Source: CAYRJD01 sp965212125 (GTDB taxonomy: Bacteria > Actinomycetota > Acidimicrobiia > Acidimicrobiales > Poriferisodalaceae). From it: DNA of 64,000 nt. The DNA lies in assembly GCA_965212125.1 (NCBI GenBank), contig OZ243045.1, forward strand, positions 682,001 through 746,000. The letters run 5' to 3'. A program made the position numbers and the translations under genes. Below the pieces are notes generated by a model. It had not been told where the DNA came from. It worked only from the letters and a program-made list of their open reading frames with translations, and did not search any database. Shown here piece by piece: positions 17,592 through 25,496 of the stretch (positions within the stretch are counted from its first letter, which is position 1; every line of letters begins with the position of its first letter).

Positions 17592-18249
17592 AAGTTCAAA
17601 GAGGCGAGTTAGCCGTAAAGACGGAGTTTCGACAGATCCGCAAGCCGCCCCGCTGCAAGTTCGGGTGTATGTGCAAGACGAGCAGGCTGGCGATGCAGTT
17701 GAGCAGGCTGGAGCGGCAATAGACATAGACGAAGCGCGCTGCCAAGACCTTTGCCAGGCGGCACTTTCGCAGATCTCAGCGGGAGAGCTTGCGTCCGACG
17801 CACTTGCATCCGGAGCCGAGCTCGAAGTCAACGTCTGTTTCGTTTCGGAGCCAAAGATGGCTGAGCTAAATGACGCGCACATGGGCGCGGATGGACCTAC
17901 CGACGTGTTGGCGTTTCCGTTAGAGGTGCCCACGGCACTGTCAGCGGCACCACTACCTACGGCACTACCGCCCACGACACTGCTGGGCGACATAGTCGTG
18001 TGCCCTGCGGTTGCGAGAACATCGGTTGAATCCCGTGAGCCCGCCGTGCCCGCTGCGCTCACCACTGAAATAGACACCCTTATCGTTCACGGCTTGTTGC
18101 ACTTGCTGGGCATGGATCACGCAAAAGCTCGCGAAGCCAAGGCCATGTTCGGCCTACAAGCCGAGCTGCTTGAATTTTTCTGGCGCTTGCACCCGCCCCC
18201 AGAGCACTCCGCCCCAGAACGCCCAACCAAAGCGAAGCTCAACCAATGA
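17512..18249 (+). CDS. ybeY: Endoribonuclease YbeY
   Basis: The zinc-binding signature HGLLHLLGMDH (HxxxHxxxxxH) and the segment LNDAHMGADGPTDVLAFPLE identify YbeY, needed for 16S rRNA maturation and ribosome quality control. At 245 residues it is about 80 longer than usual, with a charged N-terminal extension (about 45 residues) and two Ala-rich insertions. The true start may be later: the first ATG overlaps phoH by 80 bp without a good ribosome-binding site, and GTG at 17575 is an alternative. The stop overlaps the corC start as ATGA, so these two are translationally coupled. Confidence 0.9.
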   Translation: MNEETRRGETNPGEMPPSATKVSAILKSSKRRVSRKDGVSTDPQAAPLQVRVYVQDEQAGDAVEQAGAAIDIDEARCQDLCQAALSQISAGELASDALASGAELEVNVCFVSEPKMAELNDAHMGADGPTDVLAFPLEVPTALSAAPLPTALPPTTLLGDIVVCPAVARTSVESREPAVPAALTTEIDTLIVHGLLHLLGMDHAKAREAKAMFGLQAELLEFFWRLHPPPEHSAPERPTKAKLNQ

Positions 18250-19514
18250 TCTGGGTACTTGCTGCCTTACTCCTAGCAGTCTTAGCTCTGCTGGCAACTT
18301 TGGGGCGCCTGATCGAAACCACATTCGTGCGCCTCAGCCGCGCTCGCGCAGCCGGCCTAGACGAAGCCGGCGGCACCGCCGGAACCAAACGCAGCCTGGC
18401 GGCGCTCGTTGACGATCGCGAGATAGTGCTTGGTCCGGCATCCGCACTCAGCATCAGCGCGCAGATAGCTGCACTGGCCGCAGTGGCAATCATCGCCGCC
18501 AACCGCGGCGGCCGAGTGGTGGTTCTAGTTGCGGTGATACTCACGGCGCTTTTGCTGCTGCTCGGCGAAGGTGTGGCACGCCACTGGGGAGTTGAAGCCA
18601 ACGACCAGATGGCTCGCCGCCTGGCTCGCCCGGCCGGCGCCCTGCGGCGAATCTGGCCGCTCAGCCTCACGGCCCGTGCGCTGACCTGGCTGGCTTGCCA
18701 TTTTGGGCCGAGTCAACAAGCCGAAGAGACCTCAGACGTGGTAGAGCCCGAGCTGGTCGCCCTGGCAGAAGCAGCAGCCGAGGCAAGTCTGATTAAAGAC
18801 CGCGAAGCCAATCTCATCGGATCAATCATCGGGCTGGGCGACACGTTGGTGCGAGCGGTGATGGTGCCACGCCCCGATATGAAAACAATCCAGCGCACAA
18901 CAACCGTCACAGAAGCGCTGCAAGTGGTGGTTGAGACCGGCTACACGCGCCTGCCCGTAACCGGCGAAGACGTTGACGACATCCTCGGCATAGTGCACGC
19001 TAAAGATCTGATCGCCGCCCAACTAAACGGCCGAGGTGCTGCATCGTGCTCGCCGCAAGGACGCCCCGTCAAGTTCGTGCCCGAAACCAAACACGTGGCA
19101 GAGTTGATGTCAGAGATGCAAGACACCGCCACGCACCTGGTGATAGCCGTGGACGAATACGGCGGCACGGCTGGGCTGGTCACCCTGGAAGACATCATTG
19201 AGGAGTTGGTCGGTGAGATAACCGACGAGTTTGACTATGACGAGCCGCTGATTCAGCCGCAAAGCGACGGTTCGGTTCTGCTGGCGGGGCGGATGTCGGT
19301 GGCGCAGGTGGAGAAGGCGCTCAACATAAAAGTGCCCGAAGGCGAATGGGAAACCCTCGGCGGATTGGTGCTTGACCTGGCGGGGCACGTGCCAAGTCGG
19401 GGCGAAAAAATAGAGATGAACGGAACAACGCTGATCGCAAAAGAAGTTGACGGCCGGCGAATACGGGTAGTAGCGGTGCTGCCGCCGAGCGATTCGTTCG
19501 AAGCCAGCAGCTAA
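18246..19514 (+). CDS. CorC/HlyC family CBS-domain membrane protein
   Basis: A 422-residue protein. Three or four N-terminal membrane helices make a DUF21/CNNM-like region, a pair of CBS domains follows (VRAVMVPRPDMKTIQRTTTV; DDILGIVHAKDLIAA), and the C-terminus is a CorC_HlyC domain (DEYGGTAGLVTLEDIIEELV). Proteins of this type are implicated in magnesium or cobalt efflux. The ATG overlaps the ybeY stop (ATGA), and era begins 3 bp after its stop, so phoH-ybeY-corC-era is one operon. Confidence 0.9.
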   Translation: MIWVLAALLLAVLALLATLGRLIETTFVRLSRARAAGLDEAGGTAGTKRSLAALVDDREIVLGPASALSISAQIAALAAVAIIAANRGGRVVVLVAVILTALLLLLGEGVARHWGVEANDQMARRLARPAGALRRIWPLSLTARALTWLACHFGPSQQAEETSDVVEPELVALAEAAAEASLIKDREANLIGSIIGLGDTLVRAVMVPRPDMKTIQRTTTVTEALQVVVETGYTRLPVTGEDVDDILGIVHAKDLIAAQLNGRGAASCSPQGRPVKFVPETKHVAELMSEMQDTATHLVIAVDEYGGTAGLVTLEDIIEELVGEITDEFDYDEPLIQPQSDGSVLLAGRMSVAQVEKALNIKVPEGEWETLGGLVLDLAGHVPSRGEKIEMNGTTLIAKEVDGRRIRVVAVLPPSDSFEASS

Positions 19515-19517
19515 CCA

Positions 19518-20402
19518 ATGAAGTCCGGCTTTGTGGCTTTGATGGGGCGGCCAAATGCCGGCAAATCAACCCTGCTGAATCACATCGTGGGTCAGAAAGT
19601 CAGCATTGTTTCCAGCAAACCGCAGACGACGCGCCGCCAAATAATGGGCGTCTACCACGGCAACGATGTGCAGCTGGTATTTGTGGATACGCCAGGCATT
19701 CACAAGCCGGTCACCGCATTGGGGGAGCGGTTGAATCAAACCGCTCATGGGGCGTTGAAAGATCTCTCCGACGTTGACGTCGCTTGTTTGGTGGTGAATG
19801 TGCGTGCCGAGGTTGGCAGTGGCGACAGGCTCGTCTGGGAATCACTGCCGCCAAAAAGCGCCGTGGTGCTAACGCAATGCGACCGGGCGAAGCCGCACCA
19901 CATTGCCGAACAGCTAAAAGCTTTGGCGGACTTTGAGGCGGATGCTTACTTCGCCGTGTCGGGTGTTACCGGCGACGGGGTGGGCGATCTGACTGCTTAT
20001 CTAGCCGAGCGCATGCCGGAAGGTCCGGCCTATTTCCCGCCCGATCAAATAACCGATCTACCGCCAGCGTGGCAGGTGGCAGAGGTGGTGCGTGAAGAGC
20101 TGCTGCGTCGAACCCGCGAGGAGCTGCCGTACAGCATCGCAACCCGTGTGACCGACTGGGAGCCGAAGCACATTCGCTGTGAGATTTTGGTGGAGCGTGA
20201 ATCCCAAAAACCAATGGTGATCGGCCACAAAGGCGAGATGCTGAAACAAGTCGGCACCGCGGCACGCACGCAACTGGGATTGGATGGCGTTTATCTGGAG
20301 CTGTTTGTGCGTGTTGAGCCGGACTGGCAGCGCCGCCCAGAAATCATTGAGCGGGTGCTGCAAGTAAGCGAACCAGACGCGCCAGCTGACAGCGCTAACT
20401 GA
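19518..20402 (+). CDS. era: GTPase Era
   Basis: A 294-residue GTPase that assists 30S assembly by binding the 3' end of 16S rRNA. The G motifs are clear: G1 GRPNAGKST, G2 region SKPQTTRRQIMG, G3 DTPGIHKP and a G4 region LTQCDRAKP. Here the usual NKxD is TQCD, a modest departure. The KH domain follows with RCEILVERESQKPMVIGHKG and GTAARTQLGLDGVYLELFV. It is the last gene of the phoH operon and the last chromosomal gene before the accessory island. recO and uppS, often close to era, are found on the far side of the island, 7.7 kb away. Confidence 0.95.
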   Translation: MKSGFVALMGRPNAGKSTLLNHIVGQKVSIVSSKPQTTRRQIMGVYHGNDVQLVFVDTPGIHKPVTALGERLNQTAHGALKDLSDVDVACLVVNVRAEVGSGDRLVWESLPPKSAVVLTQCDRAKPHHIAEQLKALADFEADAYFAVSGVTGDGVGDLTAYLAERMPEGPAYFPPDQITDLPPAWQVAEVVREELLRRTREELPYSIATRVTDWEPKHIRCEILVERESQKPMVIGHKGEMLKQVGTAARTQLGLDGVYLELFVRVEPDWQRRPEIIERVLQVSEPDAPADSAN

Positions 20403-20627
20403 CAGCTACCCAACTTCGCTAGCCCGCCAGTTCAGCGGTGGAAACACCGCTCAGCTCGCCCACCCGGCTCATAAACGACAAAAATCTGCCCGTAATCAGC
20501 TTGGAATTCCAAATTAGATAGGTCTCTAGGCCGCATAGATACTGGGCTCAAGAACAAAAGTCCAATAACGGCTTCGCCTATACCGCCTTACCTCTCTAAT
20601 GTCCCAACTCCACTCAAGGAGTTGACC
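20403..20627. other. Left junction of the accessory island
   Basis: No convincing gene. Bases 20419-20434 (gctagcccgccagttc) match 24813-24828 (gctagcgcgccagttc) at 15 of 16 positions in the same orientation. This makes them candidate end repeats of a 4.4-kb element. On the minus strand the stretch 20419-20530 is open for about 36 codons and ends in AELAG-stop, resembling the VELAR-stop of the dinG remnant at 24814. AAGGAG at 20616-20621 is the ribosome-binding site of the rep gene. Confidence 0.4.
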
Positions 20628-21611
20628 ATGATTGATTATGACCCACAGGAACCGGCAAAGTTCCCCGTATTCATTCCGTCCGATCTTGCTTCGGAAAGCA
20701 GCGATTCCGCCACTGGTGGCTCGCAAGCCGATGAGGCACCACTGCGGCGTGTCGCTCAGGTCGGCGGGAGGCTTGAAATAGTGTATGACGGCGATAATCC
20801 GGTGCTTGCCCGAGTGAGGGGAATCCCCGGTGCTGTGACTTCTGGCGGGGGTATCCGTGGCAAGATCACTAGGTTCTCCCCTGAGGTTCAGAAACGCCTT
20901 CGTCTTAAGTGTGCACGCTTTCTTGCTGGCATTGCAAAAACTAATGGCGCTACCCATATGACCCTTACCTTTGGGCGTGACGGTGGTTTTGACTGCAATG
21001 CATCTAAGCGTGCTCTAAAGATTTTTTGCCAGCGTTTTGATCGGGCACATCCGGCAACGCCTTACATCTGGGTCGTGGAACTACAACGGCGTGGGGCGGT
21101 TCATTTTCATCTACTGATAGCTAAGGTGTTCACACCTGAGGAGATAGAGCATCTGAGCGCTGCTTGGGTTGATGTGGCCGGCTTGAGCGGCAGCGCTTCA
21201 AAAGGTCGCCTCAACTTCGGCCTCAATGCTCAAGAAGTAGATACGTCTGCTGTACCGGTTCGACTGGCGGCCTATCTAGGTAAGAGGATGAGCAAGCTAA
21301 CCGGTAAGGAACGAGCACCACGTTGGAGGGGTCGCTGGTGTGGGAGCCCCAATGTCAAGGAAAAGCATCTTGCCCCTGTTATGTCCATGAAAGAAGATCC
21401 AGATGTGATTTTTGAGCGGATGAACATGGTTGACCAGATCCTTAGGCCCAACCCCAGGACAGCGACCGTCAAAAACAGCTTTGGAGCGATAGAGCGCATT
21501 ACGTCTATCCCAACCCAACGTTTAGGATCTGCTGCGGAGTTCATCGCCACGGGCTCTCTTGAGGCCCTTAACCGCCTTCGCCAAGAAGTTGCTGAAGCTG
21601 GCATTGCCTAA
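20628..21611 (+). CDS. Rolling-circle replication initiator (HUH endonuclease)
   Basis: A 327-residue protein with the three rolling-circle Rep motifs in order. Motif I is THMTLTFGRD (about residues 109-118). Motif II is GAVHFHLLI with the metal-binding H159-x-H161. Motif III is AAYLGKRMSK with the nicking tyrosine Y216 and lysine K219. A single-tyrosine layout of this kind is shared by filamentous and microvirus-like phage Reps and by small plasmids. These proteins nick one strand and attach to the 5' end. The ATG at 20628 is 6 bp after AAGGAG, a near-perfect ribosome-binding site. No coat or Zot-like gene accompanies it, so plasmid-like, satellite or degenerate phage origins are all possible. 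Confidence 0.82.
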   Translation: MIDYDPQEPAKFPVFIPSDLASESSDSATGGSQADEAPLRRVAQVGGRLEIVYDGDNPVLARVRGIPGAVTSGGGIRGKITRFSPEVQKRLRLKCARFLAGIAKTNGATHMTLTFGRDGGFDCNASKRALKIFCQRFDRAHPATPYIWVVELQRRGAVHFHLLIAKVFTPEEIEHLSAAWVDVAGLSGSASKGRLNFGLNAQEVDTSAVPVRLAAYLGKRMSKLTGKERAPRWRGRWCGSPNVKEKHLAPVMSMKEDPDVIFERMNMVDQILRPNPRTATVKNSFGAIERITSIPTQRLGSAAEFIATGSLEALNRLRQEVAEAGIA

Positions 21612-21689
21612 TCAGCCCTGGCAAGTAGCCCTGCTGACACCTAGGAACAGCGAAATGCGTGCTTGCGAGGCTCTGGGAGGGCTAGCCCG

Positions 21690-21748
21690 GTGTGGTAGGC
21701 GTTGCTGGCCGCATTGCCGGGCAATACAGCCAGCAACGCCTAGCACAC
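21690..21748. repeat. Nested inverted repeat downstream of rep, candidate replication origin or terminator
   Basis: Arms 21690-21709 and 21729-21748 are 20 bp each and pair at 19 of 20 positions. The 19-base loop holds a second perfect dyad, attgcc-g-ggcaat (21713-21725). It lies 78 bp after the rep stop in a gene-free 238-bp gap. No T-run follows the outer stem, which argues against a plain Rho-independent terminator and favours a structural site such as a nick or single-strand origin. Confidence 0.6.
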
Positions 21749-21849
21749 GCCAGTTCCTTGTTAATGGTCGCATAAACGACCGCAGGCATCCCAATGCAAG
21801 CGCTAAACGTCCAAGTGCCATAACAGTCGCCTTGCTAAGATCCTGGCTG

Positions 21850-23004
21850 ATGGCGAAACAATACGGATCTATGAAGCACTTACGGCTACGGATCGTCGTG
21901 CCTCTCGTTGCGCTTGCTTTGTTGGCGACAGCGTGCAGTGGAACTGAAACCGCTTCTGCTCCTGATGTGGCTGCCAGCGATAACGGTGCCAGCGACACTG
22001 ATGCTGGCGACACCGACGCTGAAACGCGCACGGGTGATGACACAACCACTAACGCCGATGCTGGCGTAGAAACCGCTGTTGCGGACGATGAAAACCTAAA
22101 CCCTTACGAAGGGCTGAACGAAGGTGAAATAGAATCCGCTAAGCGTGAAGAGGAAGTGCGCCAAGTAATAGCCAGAGCCGAAGCTGCTGACGCTGAAGCT
22201 GCTGATGCTGTGGAAACTCAGCCCAGTGAAACACGTGAAACTGACACGCAAAGCACAGACACACAGCCAGAGGAAACGCAGCCTTCTGTTCCGCGCTTTG
22301 ACGCTGACGGGACTGAACGGCTAGGTGACCGAGTGGCAGGCTACGACCCTAAGGTTTTTAGAGACACAAGGGGTAGAGCCATTACTGACCGCACACCAGT
22401 TCATACTGATGAGGGTGGGCAAAAGCATTTTGTAGCCGAGATTTACACTCCAGATGGCGAGCGAAAACAAGGGAACGAGCGAGTGTATTTGGATGCTCGC
22501 GCCCCTTTGGAAAGTGAAACCATTTCGCGTACCTGGGATTTTGAGGCTTACACAACTATTGACGGTGAGGAACGAGAGCATCTGTACAAGTACTGGAATG
22601 AGCCTGTCCCCATTAGGGAAAACCTTGACATTCGCCTGCGAGCCAACGGATTTGACGTGATACAGCACATACGACTGTTTGGCTGGGAAAAAACACAGGA
22701 CTTCCCAAGTCCATACGGCAACTTTCCCAAACCTTCAGGGGACGATAAGATTTACGAACCTATCCCTATTGATCTCCCCGAAGGTCAGACGCGGTGGGAG
22801 GCTTCCCAGTTCTGGTACGTGTATGAATGTCAGTACGCTCTGGATCGTGGGGGTGGCGTGGAACGCCACCCCCCAGGCGAAGGATCACTGCGACGGTTCC
22901 GAGTGCTTGAGATTGGCACTGAGTTTCCGCTGCCAGGCTTGAATGGTGGTGAGGCTTGGATGAAGTCGGGCGAATCGGGTAGTGGCATAGTTGGTGTCTG
23001 CTAG
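21850..23004 (+). CDS. Putative lipoprotein of the accessory island, unknown function
   Basis: A 384-residue protein of unrecognised family. The N-terminus is a lipoprotein signal: basic residues, a hydrophobic core (IVVPLVALALLATAC) and a lipobox ending in Cys. The mature N-terminal about 150 residues are low-complexity Asp/Ala/Glu/Thr with repeats (DTDAGDTDAE, DAEAADAVETQ, TQSTDTQPEETQ). The remainder (about 230 residues) looks globular and is rich in aromatic residues (SRTWDFEAYTTIDGEEREHL, ASQFWYVYECQYAL). I use ATG 21850; ATG 21871 is equally possible and both leave the signal intact. The long upstream frame that overlaps rep is discounted. It might be a surface or adsorption protein, but that is a guess. 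Confidence 0.6.
   Translation: MAKQYGSMKHLRLRIVVPLVALALLATACSGTETASAPDVAASDNGASDTDAGDTDAETRTGDDTTTNADAGVETAVADDENLNPYEGLNEGEIESAKREEEVRQVIARAEAADAEAADAVETQPSETRETDTQSTDTQPEETQPSVPRFDADGTERLGDRVAGYDPKVFRDTRGRAITDRTPVHTDEGGQKHFVAEIYTPDGERKQGNERVYLDARAPLESETISRTWDFEAYTTIDGEEREHLYKYWNEPVPIRENLDIRLRANGFDVIQHIRLFGWEKTQDFPSPYGNFPKPSGDDKIYEPIPIDLPEGQTRWEASQFWYVYECQYALDRGGGVERHPPGEGSLRRFRVLEIGTEFPLPGLNGGEAWMKSGESGSGIVGVC
22849..22873. repeat. Perfect 11-bp hairpin inside the lipoprotein gene
   Basis: Arms 22849-22859 (gggggtggcgt) and 22863-22873 (acgccaccccc) are fully complementary around a 3-base loop. A stem this GC-rich within a coding sequence is unusual. It may be a single-strand DNA structure of the element or a translational attenuator. 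Confidence 0.6.
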
Positions 23005-23029
23005 TACTTCTTAGTCTGCTGCTGTTTGA

Positions 23030-23077
23030 CTAGCCAGCGATCAGGTTTCGTTTAGGTGAAATCTGGTCGCTGGCTGG
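23030..23077 (+). repeat. Long imperfect stem-loop between lipoprotein and secreted-protein genes
   Basis: Arms 23032-23048 and 23059-23075 pair at 15 of 17 positions, and the two exceptions become G-U pairs in plus-strand RNA. The stem extends to about 19 bp with the flanking bases, and the loop is 10 bases. It lies in the gap 23005-23154 that otherwise shows nothing. It could be a transcription terminator without a strong U-tract, a structured RNA, or another origin-like hairpin. Confidence 0.5.
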
Positions 23078-23154
23078 TTGCTGTTTGCGGCTTGTTTTAG
23101 GGGCGTTCTCGTTTAGGGGAAAACACGTGTCGTGGGTGTCTAACATTCTGCGCG

Positions 23155-23553
23155 ATGTTTTCTAAGGGTGTTTCTGCGCTTGGCTTGGTTGTTGCTGTGC
23201 TGTTGGTGGGTTCCGCAGCGTGGGCTGGGCATAACCCCAATGTGGATGAGGGCTTGGCGGTTGAGTATCGCGCTGCGGTTGATGATGAGCCGCGTATGGT
23301 TTGGCGACAAGGCAGAGTGGTTGCACTTGGAGAGGAGGCGGGAAAGCACACAACTGTTTGGGTTTGCGACGATAGGGCTGGCTGCAAAAATCTGGCGAGA
23401 GACATAGACCGCATGACGGGCGCGAGAGGTCGCGTCGCCTACGGCGACATAGCGACGCGAGGCGCACGGGTTATCAAGCTGGCAGCTAGGCACACGCTGG
23501 CTGCGAAACACGCGCCGGCTCCCAGAGGCGAGTGGTACCCTCTTTATCTATGA
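23155..23553 (+). CDS. Small secreted protein of the accessory island
   Basis: 132 residues with a clear Sec signal peptide: MFSKGVSALGLVVAVLLVG followed by SAAWA and a probable cut before GHNPN. The mature part has two cysteines (VWVCDDRAGC), spaced to form one disulfide, and an Arg-rich C-terminal half. I do not recognise the family. Its TGA overlaps the next gene's ATG (ATGA), so the two are translationally coupled. Co-occurrence with the Rep gene suggests a function for the element outside the cytoplasm. Confidence 0.6.
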   Translation: MFSKGVSALGLVVAVLLVGSAAWAGHNPNVDEGLAVEYRAAVDDEPRMVWRQGRVVALGEEAGKHTTVWVCDDRAGCKNLARDIDRMTGARGRVAYGDIATRGARVIKLAARHTLAAKHAPAPRGEWYPLYL

Positions 23554-24248
23554 TAAAATTAAGCAAACGCCGTCGGCTGAGAAAAGCAAAACATCTGGTA
23601 CATAACGAAGGTGAGTCGCTCTCTGACGCTTGCCACCTTCAAGGCATCACGCCACGTCTTTATTGTGAAACCTACTTGGGCTATTGGGACGAAGAGGAAT
23701 ACAAAAAAGTTGAGCGCGCACACTTTTTGGTTTGCCTGTGGAAAAGGCTGGAACATCGGTACGACCAAGCGATAAGCGCAACGGAACGCTCACCTGACAA
23801 CACATCGCTGTGGCAAACAAGCTCGTGGGGTGATGACGACAGCAGCACACCTATTTTGCGTGCTGACTTCATTGACCTACCCGCGCCGTGGGGTGCGGCA
23901 GCCGCCTGGATTGAGTTCGTGCCGCACGAAGCTGAAAGCTGCGGCTGCGGTGATTGTGTTGATGGTTGCTGGACTGGTGTGATTGAACTACAAGAAAGCG
24001 GACAGCGGCTAGTCATTGGTCGCACGCCTTTGGAGATGCGCCACCAGAACGGTGACCTCATCTGGGAGAACAAATGGTTTGCTTGTAGCACTGAAACCAG
24101 AGTGATGAAACTAATGGTTGAAGGTGCTTTGATTGAAATGGTCTCAGGCAACGGCGGAGCGGGAACGTTCGCTTTCACGGCTGAGGGACATACCGCGGAC
24201 GATTTCGCTAAAGGCGACCCGCCTTCTCAACCAGCGCACGCCAACTAG
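23550..24248 (+). CDS. Unknown protein of the accessory island with a Cys-rich loop
   Basis: 232 residues of unrecognised family, starting at the ATG that overlaps the previous stop. The first 55 residues are basic and helical (MIKLSKRRRLRKAKHL, then a possible helix-turn-helix around NEGESLSDACHLQGITPRLY). The middle holds a tight cysteine cluster, ESCGCGDCVDGCW, that could bind a metal. The C-terminal half is predicted beta-rich. No membrane helix is seen. A DNA-binding or replication-accessory role is possible but unsupported. Confidence 0.55.
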   Translation: MIKLSKRRRLRKAKHLVHNEGESLSDACHLQGITPRLYCETYLGYWDEEEYKKVERAHFLVCLWKRLEHRYDQAISATERSPDNTSLWQTSSWGDDDSSTPILRADFIDLPAPWGAAAAWIEFVPHEAESCGCGDCVDGCWTGVIELQESGQRLVIGRTPLEMRHQNGDLIWENKWFACSTETRVMKLMVEGALIEMVSGNGGAGTFAFTAEGHTADDFAKGDPPSQPAHAN

Positions 24249-24282
24249 AGAGCAGGGCGCGTAGCCCTATCAGCTAACGCAG

Positions 24283-24555
24283 CTACGTGTCTGCGCTCGC
24301 ATTCACTGAGCCTACGTTTGGGTGGTATTTCCATTTGCCACCAGCGCTGTTGTTCTCTGTGCCGTCAGGGTCAAAGTTGGTGCGGATTATGTCCTGATTC
24401 GCCAAGTCAAACATTGCCGCTTGCTTGTTCTCTTTGGCGAACGCGTCAGCATCTTCTTGGTTGTCAAACACCACTGACACGCTGTATTCCCTATTCCCCT
24501 GATCGTCTTTCCACGAACCAAAATGAACTTTGCCTGTTCGTATCAGGGTTGCCAT
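24283..24555 (-). CDS. Small unknown protein, antiparallel to the island genes
   Basis: 90 residues, acidic and soluble. Alternating residues (TGKVHFGSWKDDQGNREYSV) suggest a small beta-barrel, and the middle is a helix (NQEDADAFAKENKQAAMFD). In size and pattern it could be a single-strand-binding protein like those of rolling-circle phages, but no motif proves it. It is convergent with the preceding gene, leaving 34 bp between the stops. No clear ribosome-binding site precedes the ATG. Confidence 0.45.
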   Translation of the reverse strand: MATLIRTGKVHFGSWKDDQGNREYSVSVVFDNQEDADAFAKENKQAAMFDLANQDIIRTNFDPDGTENNSAGGKWKYHPNVGSVNASADT

Positions 24556-24624
24556 CTTGGCCAGCCAAGCAACGATTTTTCCTGCTGAGTTGCGATCGGC
24601 GTTCTGTTAGGTGGCAGACCAGCA

Positions 24625-24654
24625 AGGGAGGGCAAGGTAGCTCTCCCTGTTTTT
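24625..24654 (+). terminator. Candidate Rho-independent terminator
   Basis: Arms agggag (24625-24630) and ctccct (24643-24648) with a 12-base loop are followed by gttttt. The stem is short (6 bp), so efficiency may be low. It sits in the 579-bp gap 24556-25134 upstream of the dinG remnant. Confidence 0.35.
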
Positions 24655-24813
24655 GTGAGGGCTGGCACAAGCTGTTGTATGTACACGCAGCAGTGCTTGT
24701 TGCCGTCGCCTTCGCGCTTCTGATTTTCCCGCTAGGGCAGTAGTAGACAGAACTGTCAGCAGTAGCAGTTACACCTTCCGCCGCGCCTGTGTGGCGGTAA
24801 GCGGCCTGACCCA

Positions 24814-24901
24814 GCTAGCGCGCCAGTTCCACGGCCTGCGGCAGGTCCACGCTGCGGGGCATACCTGCGGGCACCGATTCCAACAGCCGCACCCGGTAGC
24901 G
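24814..24901 (-). pseudogene. Displaced 3' end of dinG (attachment-site-like remnant)
   Basis: Read on the minus strand this stretch gives RYRVRLLESVPAGMPRSVDL followed by PQAVELAR and a stop. It corresponds to the C-terminus of the intact DinG, HYRAHLLESVPAGMPRSVDL and SQAVERLQHWCAS. The central 44 bp (24843-24886) are identical to 26054-26097. The flanks are diverged but still alignable for about five codons upstream and five downstream. Nothing upstream continues the helicase gene, so this is only a fragment. The pattern is what integration into a gene 3' end leaves behind. Confidence 0.8.
24843..24886. repeat. 44-bp perfect direct repeat, distal copy (att-like)
   Basis: All 44 bases match 26054-26097 in the same orientation. 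The copies are 1.2 kb apart and bracket two small membrane-protein genes. The repeat encodes LLESVPAGMPRSVDL of DinG. Confidence 0.9.
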
Positions 24902-25134
24902 CTGGCTTCGATCGCTCTTTAATCCCTCTTGCTTGAAGCTGAATCTGTGCTAGGAAAGGCGCATCGATTAGGAGCGATCTTGCCGCTTGGCTAAAACGCT
25001 CTCGTTGCTTCCACGGGGAGCGGCATTGCCTCATGGTCCACTAGCCAACGGAGAGCGTGAGAAATGGTGGGCTAGGAGATTAGCGATGGCTCCCAATGAC
25101 GACGCGCCGATGGGGACTCGGCTAGGTGAGGTAA

Positions 25135-25440
25135 ATGCGGTTTCGTAGAAGAAAAGACAAAGAAGAGCGCAATGCGAATGCGCTGGTGAAAAAGCTGGCT
25201 GCCGCGACTTTCTTTCGCAGCATGCTTCTCATTTTTGCTAAATACTACCCCATTATCCCGCTGGTATTTCTGAGTAGCGTCTTTTTTAATGTCTCTACTA
25301 AGGCTGCTATTGAAGGCAGCTTGGTGGCTATGGCTATTTACATTTGGGCTACAGAGAGAATAAAGCGGGAAGAGCAAGAATCCCTACATTCGGCACATTC
25401 ACGTTTCTGCTCCAAATGCGGTAGCGAGCTTGCGGAATAG
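25135..25440 (+). CDS. Small membrane protein of the dinG-end cassette
   Basis: 101 residues. A strongly basic start (MRFRRRKDKEERNANALVKK) precedes one or two membrane helices (FAKYYPIIPLVFLSSVFF; AAIEGSLVAMAIYIWATE). The C-terminal tail has a CxxC pair (RFCSKCGSELAE), a half zinc ribbon typical of small membrane proteins. I recognise no family. Base composition is AT-richer than the chromosome around it. It lies between the 44-bp repeats, 56 bp before the next gene on the same strand. Confidence 0.55.
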   Translation: MRFRRRKDKEERNANALVKKLAAATFFRSMLLIFAKYYPIIPLVFLSSVFFNVSTKAAIEGSLVAMAIYIWATERIKREEQESLHSAHSRFCSKCGSELAE

Positions 25441-25496
25441 TCGCAAGGCACTGAAAACGCTTACCTGCTACGCTGACGATAGAAAGGCGCTTACCT

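Noticed and set aside
20526..20957. 143-codon open frame antisense to the rep gene
   Set aside because: It lies opposite a well-motivated Rep gene with a strong ribosome-binding site, and its translation shows no family features.
21559..21849. N-terminal extension of the lipoprotein frame overlapping rep
   Set aside because: It would bury the lipoprotein signal peptide inside the protein; the later ATG restores a normal signal and avoids overlap.
24318..24743. 141-codon plus-strand frame ending in a hydrophobic stretch (a possible small coat protein)
   Set aside because: Most of it is antisense to the 90-residue gene and Cys/Ser/Leu-rich in shadow fashion; the hydrophobic tail has no good start codon or ribosome-binding site.
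24756..25034. 92-codon minus-strand frame over the dinG remnant
   Set aside because: It is in a different frame from the recognisable DinG fragment and has a Gly/Arg-rich shadow composition.
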